Source of the DNA: Deltaproteobacteria bacterium
GTDB lineage: Bacteria; Desulfobacterota; Desulfobacteria; Desulfobacterales; JAUWMJ01
Length of the DNA stretch: 48,312 nt
Reading direction: 5' to 3'
Assembly (NCBI GenBank): GCA_030638575.1
Contig: DAOWEJ010000024.1
Coordinates: forward strand, 1 to 48,312
In this document: piece after piece, positions 1 through 5,908 of the stretch
How positions within the stretch are numbered: the stretch's first letter is position 1
How the letters are laid out: each line of letters opens with the position of its first letter
Program-made: the position numbers and the translations under genes
The notes under the pieces: model-generated
What the model saw: only the letters and a program-made list of their open reading frames with translations
Databases searched by the model: none
What the model was told of the DNA's origin: nothing

Positions 1-763
1 AATTAGTATCCGCACTGCTTACAGTAACACCAAAGGTCTCGTCTGCCTCAACCTTTGCATCAGCAGTTGTTGCCACATTAAAAGTCGCAGTCTGGCCCGC
101 AGCGCCGGCAGGTATTGTCACCACCGTACCCGTATACTGCGTATAATCACTGTCCCCTGTCGTCGCCGTTCCATCGGCCGTCGTGTATGTGACATCTACA
201 TCCATCGACCTGGGCACATCCACCGTTACAGTAAACGTAACATTCGATCCTTCAACACCGGACGGACTGTCAACCGTTATTCCAAACTGGTCATCGTTCG
301 TGATCGTGCCCGTGGCAGGGCTACCGGTTACAGTATCCGCAAGATCTTGTGGAGTCAGAGTAACTGTGAAAGTCTCATTACCTTCAACTTTGGTGTCTCC
401 AGTAATAGGGACATCAAATGTTTCGGTAGCGCCAACAGTCTCTGTATTATTGAACGTTACTGTACCTGTGGTACCGGAATAATCGCCGTCACCAGTTGTG
501 GCTGTTCCGTCAGATGTCGCATAACTGAAAGTGGCCGTGCCGGAAACAGTGCCACCTGTAATTGTAACAGTAAAAGTACACGTTGTTCCTGCATCACTCT
601 CAGCGAGTGCAACATCAGCAATAGACACATCTACCGCCGCTGCACTACCGGCAAAACAAAACACACCAATGAATAAACTGAGGAAGGCGATGGTCAATAT
701 CTGCCGACGTACCGCTTCCTTACCCATCTTTTTTGAATTTTTATGTTTTAAATTGTGTAACAT
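1..763 (-). CDS. Secreted Calx-beta repeat protein (3' end outside window)
   Basis: The frame is open from an ATG at 763 to the window edge, so the C-terminus is missing and about 254 codons are seen. An AAGGAG ribosome site lies 8 nt before the ATG. A basic N-terminus (MLHNLKHKNSKK) is followed by a hydrophobic stretch ending SAAAVD, a plausible signal peptide cleaved near residue 45. After that come at least two Calx-beta units with the recurring pattern YATSDGTATTGDGDY ... ETFTVTL. Calx-beta domains are calcium-binding beta-sandwiches common in large bacterial surface and adhesion proteins. The gene follows the minor-pilin operon on the same strand, in the place where pilY1 often sits, with a 240-nt gap holding a heptamer repeat. 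A role in surface attachment is inference. Confidence 0.85.
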   Translation of the reverse strand, partial: MLHNLKHKNSKKMGKEAVRRQILTIAFLSLFIGVFCFAGSAAAVDVSIADVALAESDAGTTCTFTVTITGGTVSGTATFSYATSDGTATTGDGDYSGTTGTVTFNNTETVGATETFDVPITGDTKVEGNETFTVTLTPQDLADTVTGSPATGTITNDDQFGITVDSPSGVEGSNVTFTVTVDVPRSMDVDVTYTTADGTATTGDSDYTQYTGTVVTIPAGAAGQTATFNVATTADAKVEADETFGVTVSSADTN

Positions 764-844
764 TTTAATTCTCCTTCCTCGGACTAAAGTGACTAAAATT
801 TATCATTTATCGTTTGACATTGATCATTTGTCATTCTACTTTTT

Positions 845-900
845 CCTTCTGCCTTCTGCCTTCTGCCTTCTGCCTTCTGCCTTCTGCCTTCTGCCTTCTG
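845..900. repeat. Heptamer tandem repeat, 8 exact CCTTCTG units
   Basis: Eight perfect head-to-tail copies of CCTTCTG, flanked by imperfect CCTT-rich sequence (to about 930). It lies between pilX and the Calx-beta gene, upstream of the Calx-beta promoter region. It is not inside a credible gene: the open frames through it are artefacts of the 7-nt period. Copy number is likely variable by slippage. Confidence 0.95.
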
Positions 901-1003
901 CCTTTGTGCCTTCTTCCTTCTACGCCTGCGGCTACGCAGGACAAGCCCTTCAGCCTTCAGTCTAAACAGCTTCAGCCTGACTACGTAAGTAGTCACAAAA
1001 TGC

Positions 1004-1507
1004 TTAAAATCTCTTTTTATACCCTATACCAATCAGCACCTGGCCCTGGTTTATCCTGCCGGTCCGGTTGTGCAAGCCGTAAACCCTGTATGTATGCGTT
1101 ATGGGTTCATTAAGCGGAACCCATCCGGTTTGATCAACCATTCTATAGCCTGTTATAATATTAGGGAAATCGTTTTGGTCCTCATCGATAGCCGACATAT
1201 TCCATGTGCCGTCATTCAGATTCAAAGTATTCAAATTAATATCGGCCTGGCTTAACTCCGCTGTTGTTGTAGTATCCAGCAAAGTCATATCAGCAGCATT
1301 TTCAATCCACTGGATGGCTTCCATAGCAGCACCTTCCGCCTTAAAAAACTGATCTTTATATAAAAGATCGTTGCGAACGATCGCCAGTTCCGTAATAGAA
1401 TTCTGAGTTGCTGCTACACCTATGATCGTCAGTAATACCAGGGCCAGCAGGGCAACAACGATTGCCGACCCTTGTTCATTTTTTAAAATTAGGATTGTTT
1501 TTTTCAT
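1004..1507 (-). CDS. pilX: Type IV pilus minor pilin assembly protein, PilX-like
   Basis: 167 residues. The N-terminus has the PilX pattern: a short charged leader (MKKTILILKNEQGSAIVVALL), then a hydrophobic helix, then the conserved patch TQNSITELAIVRNDLLYKDQFFKAEGAA around residues 34-60. As usual for PilX, position +5 of the mature helix is not the standard pilin Glu. Family knowledge: PilX works with PilV, PilW and FimU/FimT as a priming complex that starts pilus assembly at the inner membrane. It is last in an operon read fimT-pilW-pilV-pilX. It starts at an ATG with AAAGGG 11 nt upstream. Confidence 0.85.
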   Translation of the reverse strand: MKKTILILKNEQGSAIVVALLALVLLTIIGVAATQNSITELAIVRNDLLYKDQFFKAEGAAMEAIQWIENAADMTLLDTTTTAELSQADINLNTLNLNDGTWNMSAIDEDQNDFPNIITGYRMVDQTGWVPLNEPITHTYRVYGLHNRTGRINQGQVLIGIGYKKRF

Positions 1508-1541
1508 GATTTTTTTAACCCTTTAGCTTATGAGTTGTCCC

Positions 1542-1964
1542 TTATGCCTGGGCTGATTTAATGAAATTGATATTGTAACTTTTCCGTGCCCAACTCACCG
1601 TAACAGTTATACCCAGACAGTTGGCAGGCAGGGCAATCGCGTTTAATGTGCCCACCTCAACATTCCAGCTCACTGTATATTTGCTGTTTGAAAATGGACT
1701 GGCGTGTGACCCTGCCGCAAATTCCGTAACAGGAGCTGCCGGATCATACTCCAATGCCAGCAAGCTTTCCATCTGGGAGTGGGCCAGTACTGCGGCTTCC
1801 GTGGAGAACCTTGCCGAAGAACTGCCCTTGGTGCCGGCTAACTGCATGCTTGCAACAGCTAAAATACCGATGGAAAAAATGGCCATTGCAACAAGTACCT
1901 CGATGAGTGTAAAGCCATTGCTTCCCTTCATTCCTTTAATTTCTACCCTGCTATTTATTAGCAT
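1542..1964 (-). CDS. pilV: Type IV pilus minor pilin PilV
   Basis: 140 residues from the ATG at 1964; AAGGAG lies 8 nt upstream, so this start is preferred to the TTG at 1970. A prepilin peptidase site (KGSNG/FTLIEVLVAMAIFSIGILAVASMQL) begins about 15 residues in, with the Glu at +5 that is standard for pilins. The body contains ARFSTEAAVLAHSQMESLLAL, typical of PilV. It sits between pilW (12 nt away) and pilX (34 nt). It is probably a minor component of the pilus tip complex. Confidence 0.88.
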   Translation of the reverse strand: MLINSRVEIKGMKGSNGFTLIEVLVAMAIFSIGILAVASMQLAGTKGSSSARFSTEAAVLAHSQMESLLALEYDPAAPVTEFAAGSHASPFSNSKYTVSWNVEVGTLNAIALPANCLGITVTVSWARKSYNINFIKSAQA

Positions 1965-1976
1965 GTTCAAAGCTCC

Positions 1977-2792
1977 TTATTTTAATCCCATATTCCTGCA
2001 TTTAACCGTAGATATAAGCAAAATGCGTCGAAAATGATCGTCAAATGCCGGAACAGTCCGGGTGCCTATAAAATACGTGTCAGTATCCGTATGATTGGGA
2101 ACATCCCATCTTGTTCTGGCAAGAATCCATATCCTGACAGCCCGTATCCTGTCCATATCCACTAAAATACCACCAGGCAGGCCGCCTCCGGCAACATTGG
2201 TATCCAGAACATTATCACCGTCCGAGTCATACCCCCACAACACATTTCCACCTGCTGTATCTAGCTGTTTGTCCCCATCATCGTCGAATGCAAAGGCGAA
2301 ACCGAGTGCATCAATGCCTTCTGCCAGTAATTGTCGACCACCGCCCACATTTCTTGCCAAATCGGAAACACCATCAGGACTGCCTATAGGAAGATCGGCA
2401 ATGGTATATTGAAAGGTCTCATTGCCATCAATAATGCCGTTATCATTATTGCCGTTACCAAAATCACCGGTAAACTCAAGGGTGCCGTTTCCATTGCCAT
2501 CTATTGTGATATCCGTTATGCCGAATAATCCTGTATTGGGGCTGTTGGAGTCATATCCCGCCATCCGTATCTCATCTTCCATAACGGCCAGGGAGCCCCT
2601 TAAATTCTGCTGAACATTGACAATCAGCCTCTGGGTTTTATATGATCTTTGCTGAATGCTGTAAGCTGAATATACCCCTATTAAAAGAATCGACGTTACG
2701 GCCAGAGCGACCATAACCTCAATCAACGTAAATCCTCTTTTTGAGTGAAAAGTATAAGTGCTGAATTTAACAAATTTTTTTAAAGATATCAT
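1977..2792 (-). CDS. pilW: Type IV pilus minor pilin PilW
   Basis: 271 residues with a prepilin cleavage motif at about residues 18-23 (SKRG/FTLIEVMVALAVTSILLIGVYSAYSIQQ) and the PilW signature QQNLRGSLAVMEDEIRMAGYD. The central part is rich in Asp, Asn and Gly, with DGNGNG and DDDGDKQLD stretches that resemble calcium-binding loops. Length fits the family. AAGGA precedes the ATG by 7 nt. It lies 25 nt downstream of the fimT-like gene. Confidence 0.87.
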   Translation of the reverse strand: MISLKKFVKFSTYTFHSKRGFTLIEVMVALAVTSILLIGVYSAYSIQQRSYKTQRLIVNVQQNLRGSLAVMEDEIRMAGYDSNSPNTGLFGITDITIDGNGNGTLEFTGDFGNGNNDNGIIDGNETFQYTIADLPIGSPDGVSDLARNVGGGRQLLAEGIDALGFAFAFDDDGDKQLDTAGGNVLWGYDSDGDNVLDTNVAGGGLPGGILVDMDRIRAVRIWILARTRWDVPNHTDTDTYFIGTRTVPAFDDHFRRILLISTVKCRNMGLK

Positions 2793-2817
2793 GATTAAAT
2801 CCTTAATTTTTTTTGAG

Positions 2818-3321
2818 TTACTTTAGTCTAGTAGAGGAAACCCCACCTGCAAAAGCAACATTTACTCTATAGGAAGATGCATTATTGCGATTTGCTAAGC
2901 TAACATTGTAATTAAAACCGGCTATTCCCCTATTATTGAAAGTAAAATCAGTACTAGACACGGCAGTAAAATTTACCCCTGCATTATAATCTGCAAGTCT
3001 TACCGTTCTTACCACAGTATCCCCATCACCACCCATTGAAAGAGGGCCATCCCAGAGAAGGTTAACACCTCTATCTGAACAAACATAATAAATATTATTT
3101 GTCTGATCAAAGAGAACAGCCCATGTCCGGTTGTGCTTTATGGCCTGCAACCTGGTCCACTGCATGTTCCCTTCAATGTCCATAACAGCGCTTCTTAGCC
3201 TGTGATTGGGAAGCCAGCCCAAAATACCGGGAATTGCAATGGCCGCAATAATTATTACTATACCTGTTGTAACCACAAGTTCTACCAGGGTGAAACCGCA
3301 ACTTTTTCGCATTTTTCGCAT
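2818..3321 (-). CDS. GspH/FimT family pseudopilin
   Basis: 167 residues, first gene of the minor-pilin operon. The cleavage site KSCG/FTLVELVVTTGIVIIIAAIAIPGILGWLPNHRLRSAVMDIEGNMQWTRLQAI is the textbook GspH/FimT start, including the P-x-x-R-x-x-A-x-x-x downstream of the helix. The C-terminal half is a beta-rich domain with a conserved IAGFNYN segment. Family role: minor pilin (FimT/FimU) or type II secretion pseudopilin (GspH); the neighbours favour the pilus. GGAG lies about 11 nt upstream of the ATG. A second ATG three codons later is possible. Confidence 0.87.
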   Translation of the reverse strand: MRKMRKSCGFTLVELVVTTGIVIIIAAIAIPGILGWLPNHRLRSAVMDIEGNMQWTRLQAIKHNRTWAVLFDQTNNIYYVCSDRGVNLLWDGPLSMGGDGDTVVRTVRLADYNAGVNFTAVSSTDFTFNNRGIAGFNYNVSLANRNNASSYRVNVAFAGGVSSTRLK

Positions 3322-3576
3322 TTTCTAATCTCCTGCCATTTGTTTATACTCTTTTATACAAAATATGTGCCACTTTACCTATTTCTTTTATAACCAGGGC
3401 CGCACCTAACAGCTCTTTTGTTTATTAAACTCTATCATATTTATATCATTGAACATATTAACAATCTGCTTAATATGTTTCATAGATAATATATCATTTT
3501 ATATTTTAGAGAAAACAATAATTATCACGATAACTATTAAATTGTTTATGAAGGTATTAAATTTTTTAATACCATA
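3322..3576. other. AT-rich intergenic region upstream of the pilin operon
   Basis: About 250 bases without a credible gene, very AT-rich, presumably carrying the promoter of the minor-pilin operon on the minus strand. I could not pick a convincing -35/-10 pair. Confidence 0.4.
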
Positions 3577-3726
3577 CTATGCGGGCAAAACAGAAAACTG
3601 CTTTGAATAAAACAGGCGTGAATCAGCGGTAACAAGGGTGAGATTATAAACAAAAGCAGTTGCGGCCAGGAATCTGTCGACAGAATCCATTAAAAGTCTT
3701 ATTTCGTCAAAACTTCCAACCGGTTT
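3577..3726 (-). pseudogene. PIN-domain (VapC-like) toxin, C-terminal remnant
   Basis: A 49-codon minus-strand frame runs from just after an in-frame TGA (3727-3729) to a TAG at 3577. It contains MDSVDRFLAATAFVYNLTLVTADSRL, which matches the conserved C-terminal part of PIN nucleases (DRxLAATAxxxxLTLVTxD, where the last Asp is catalytic). There is no start codon with a ribosome site and the N-terminal acidic motifs are missing, so it is a remnant. It lies directly downstream of a small antitoxin-like gene, the usual order for such pairs. The family call rests on one motif block. Confidence 0.6.
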
Positions 3727-3769
3727 TCATTTATAGTGGGTGAAAGGATGTCTCCAAAGTACATCAGCT

Positions 3770-4003
3770 TTAGGCATCTGCTCCATCATTTTTTAGGCTG
3801 ACTGATTTTTGTGCCAGTTTAATAAGATCTCCAAGCGCTTTATTTACAGCCTCTTCATCAGGAAACATAGCTGCAACATCAGGACTGAGCAATACCAGAT
3901 TGGTGCCTGACTTGTAGTCACCATAATATTTACCACGAATACCTTGCCTAAAATCATCTCGATGATATTCGGAGTGTAATTCGTCAGAATTAACCTTATT
4001 CAT
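3770..4003 (-). CDS. Small antitoxin-like protein, partner of the PIN remnant
   Basis: 77 residues from the ATG at 4003, which has GGAAG 6 nt upstream; a TTG at 4024 would add seven residues. The core DDFRQGIRGKYYGDYKSGTNLVLLSPDVAAMFPDEEAVNKALGDLI fits a widespread small family usually encoded just before PIN or HEPN-type toxin genes and thought to be antitoxins. That assignment is from recollection of the motif (RQG-RGKY ... TNxVLLxPDVAxxFPDxxxVNxAL). It is third in an operon-like row after DUF4160 and DUF2442 genes and is followed by the dead toxin fragment, so it may be an orphan antitoxin. Confidence 0.65.
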   Translation of the reverse strand: MNKVNSDELHSEYHRDDFRQGIRGKYYGDYKSGTNLVLLSPDVAAMFPDEEAVNKALGDLIKLAQKSVSLKNDGADA

Positions 4004-4070
4004 AGATCTTCCAGTCCCATTCAAATTCCATTCGCCCAGCTTCTCCCTGTCAATTCAACATTACGAATTG

Positions 4071-4316
4071 TTATGCAAAGACCTTCAGTTTTTCGTATAA
4101 AAACTCTGGGGCGAAGTCAGCACCATTAGGCCAAACAACTGTATGAAGCTCCTGGTTAACAGTAAAATTCTTAAAATAAGAGATATCCTTCAAAGGCCCG
4201 AAAATCTCTCCATCCAATTCCTGTTCAAAATCAACATCTCCCTCAGATCCATCCGAAAAACGGATATGAAGAGTGTAATTATCAACATAGTTTGCATAGA
4301 TGACTCTTGGTATCAT
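4071..4316 (-). CDS. DUF2442 domain protein
   Basis: 81 residues from the ATG at 4316, with GGAG 9 nt upstream; a TTG at 4337 is less likely because it overlaps the preceding gene. The pattern IYANYVDNYTLHIRFSDGSEGDVDF ... GPLKDISYFKNFTVNQELHTVVWPNGADFAPEFLYEKL is characteristic of DUF2442. Genes of this family are very often next to DUF4160 genes, as here (4-nt gap), and the pair is suspected to be a toxin-antitoxin-like module. The biochemical role is unknown. Confidence 0.85.
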   Translation of the reverse strand: MIPRVIYANYVDNYTLHIRFSDGSEGDVDFEQELDGEIFGPLKDISYFKNFTVNQELHTVVWPNGADFAPEFLYEKLKVFA

Positions 4317-4320
4317 AGGT

Positions 4321-4578
4321 CTACTCCAAAGGTGCAATTTTCTTCAAAGGTTTCTTTTCCTCTACGAACTTCCAGTTTTCTAGCAGCTCATCTTTGTGGA
4401 TCTCGTGCCATTCAAAAACATGTCTGAGTGCCCGTTTTGGGAAACGTCCATTAATAACACCAGATTCGATCTCAACGGTTATCTCATAATCACCATACAT
4501 TGCATGAAAGTGTGGCGGTGGATGATCCTTATAAAACATAGCAATAATAATTCCAAGAAATCTTGAAATCTCCGGCAT
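4321..4578 (-). CDS. DUF4160 domain protein
   Basis: 85 residues. The motif PEISRFLGIIIAMFYKDHPPPHFHAMYGDYEITVEIESG is the hallmark of DUF4160; the His-rich PPPHFHA segment is conserved in the family and could be catalytic or metal-binding (inference). It is the first gene of a three-gene row behind the palindromic promoter at 4624-4652. GGAG lies 12 nt before the ATG. Frequently paired with DUF2442; function not established. Confidence 0.85.
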   Translation of the reverse strand: MPEISRFLGIIIAMFYKDHPPPHFHAMYGDYEITVEIESGVINGRFPKRALRHVFEWHEIHKDELLENWKFVEEKKPLKKIAPLE

Positions 4579-4623
4579 AATAATTACTCCAACCTGTATT
4601 CTTTCTGTACATACTTGGAAATG

Positions 4624-4652
4624 AATGTATCATGGTCAATGACCATGATCAA
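4624..4652 (-). promoter_or_regulatory. Promoter with palindromic operator for the DUF4160 operon
   Basis: On the minus strand, TTGATC (4647-4652) and TACATT (4624-4629) are separated by 17 nt. Nearly all of the spacer is a perfect inverted repeat, ATCATGGTCA-A-TGACCATGAT, at 4629-4649. Transcription would start near 4617, about 40 nt before the DUF4160 ATG. A dyad between -35 and -10 is the classical position for a repressor site and fits autoregulation by one of the operon's products (inference). Confidence 0.6.
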
Positions 4653-4751
4653 GTTCTGTTTTTATAAATCAATCAGGAAAACACGAAAGCTGGAAAGCAC
4701 GAAATAAAAACCTTTTCGTGTTTTCATATTTTCGTGATAAAATTTTATAAT

Positions 4752-4934
4752 GAGGCAGTTTCAAAATGTTCATTTTTGTTCAAGATCAAGGAAGGCGAAA
4801 ATTTTAACCGCAGGAATACCTGGAGTATTTCGAGGATAGCGCTGAAGCTTCACTAAAGTGCCAAAATCTGAGCCTGACACAGATATTGGGCAGATAAGCG
4901 CAGACTTCGAAAGAGGACGTTTTGAAATTGCCTC
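4752..4934 (-). repeat. Family A inverted-repeat element, copy 1
   Basis: About 183 bp bounded by imperfect inverted ends GAGGCAGTTTCAAAATG and CGTTTTGAAATTGCCTC. Internal sequence matches, in reverse orientation, the three other copies at 16058, 20210 and 39644 (shared blocks: TTTTCGCCTTCCTTGA, CTGCGCTTATCTGCC, GGCACTTTAGTGA). It fills most of the gap between purQ and the DUF4160 operon. No transposase is encoded. It is best described as a MITE-like or palindromic intergenic repeat. Confidence 0.8.
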
Positions 4935-4944
4935 TAATGACAAA

Positions 4945-5772
4945 CTATGTGCTGCGGATAAAATCGACAGCATTTTTAAATATGCTGATACCGATGGTGG
5001 GACCTGAGTCGAAATCGTCTTTTTCGCGTTTTGCTTTTTCTTTAATGCGCGTCCAGTGCGGATGGTTTGTAAAGTGATTTAAGGCTTCAGGGTGGGGCAT
5101 CATGCCGAAAATACGGCCGGTGGGATCACATATTCCTGCTATATCGTACAAAGATCCGTTGGGATTAAAAGGAAACCTGCCCTCTGCCGGATTGCCGTCG
5201 TCCATGGCATACCTGACTGCGACCTGGTTATTTTTTATCAAACGCTCGATTGTTTGGCTGTCCGAATAAAATTTTCCTTCACCGTGCCTAACCGGAAACT
5301 GAAGCTTATCCAGCCCTTTAGTAAAAATACAGTTCGATTTTTGATTGACCTTTAAATGTACCCAGTCGTTTCTGAACCTGCCGCAGTCATTAAAGGTAAT
5401 TGCCACGGATCGCTTTTTGTAATCATTGTCAAAGCCGGGCAAAAGCCCCAGGTTTACAAGGGTCTGAAATCCGTTACAGATACCTAATACAAGATTTCCT
5501 TTTTCTATGAATTCAAGGATGCTTTCTCCTGTGTTTGTCTTCATTCTGACGGCCTGAATCACACCTGCGCCATGATCATCCCCCCAGGAGAATCCGCCGC
5601 CGAATACCATGATTTTAAAATCGTCAAGGCTTGCAGATCCGTCTATCAGGGAATTGATATGGACTCTTGTAACCTTTGCGCCTGCAAGCTCAAACGCATA
5701 GGCTGTTTCATTGTCGCAGTTAAGACCGTAACCGGTCAGGACAAGAGTTTTTACAATATTATAATGTTCCAT
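4945..5772 (-). CDS. purQ: Phosphoribosylformylglycinamidine synthase, glutaminase subunit PurQ
   Basis: 275 residues, a class I glutamine amidotransferase. The oxyanion region FGGGFSWGDDHGAG is followed by the nucleophile Cys in LGICNGFQTLVNLGLLPG and the catalytic His-Glu in GMMPHPEALNHF near the C-terminus. It supplies ammonia from glutamine for the fourth step of purine synthesis (FGAR to FGAM). It lies 136 nt downstream of purL on the same strand, so the two likely form the enzyme complex. A weak ribosome site precedes the ATG. The gap to purL holds no gene. Confidence 0.93.
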   Translation of the reverse strand: MEHYNIVKTLVLTGYGLNCDNETAYAFELAGAKVTRVHINSLIDGSASLDDFKIMVFGGGFSWGDDHGAGVIQAVRMKTNTGESILEFIEKGNLVLGICNGFQTLVNLGLLPGFDNDYKKRSVAITFNDCGRFRNDWVHLKVNQKSNCIFTKGLDKLQFPVRHGEGKFYSDSQTIERLIKNNQVAVRYAMDDGNPAEGRFPFNPNGSLYDIAGICDPTGRIFGMMPHPEALNHFTNHPHWTRIKEKAKREKDDFDSGPTIGISIFKNAVDFIRST

Positions 5773-5908
5773 AATAATCTTTATTAGACCTTGTTCAGCA
5801 TAGTTGAATATCTAATTATGTGCTGCACCGCGCCGCAGGCCTGCACCATTTTGTCTGCCGAGTCGGCAGGCAAAATAGTCTGTGTCCGTCTGTGTGTGTC
5901 TGTGGCTA

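Noticed and set aside
793-996. Frames running through the CCTTCTG repeat
   Set aside because: Seven-base periodicity keeps frames open without coding; composition is low-complexity.
4770-4973. 67-residue minus-strand frame within the first family A element
   Set aside because: It is created by repeat sequence plus the end of purQ; the other copies do not preserve the frame.
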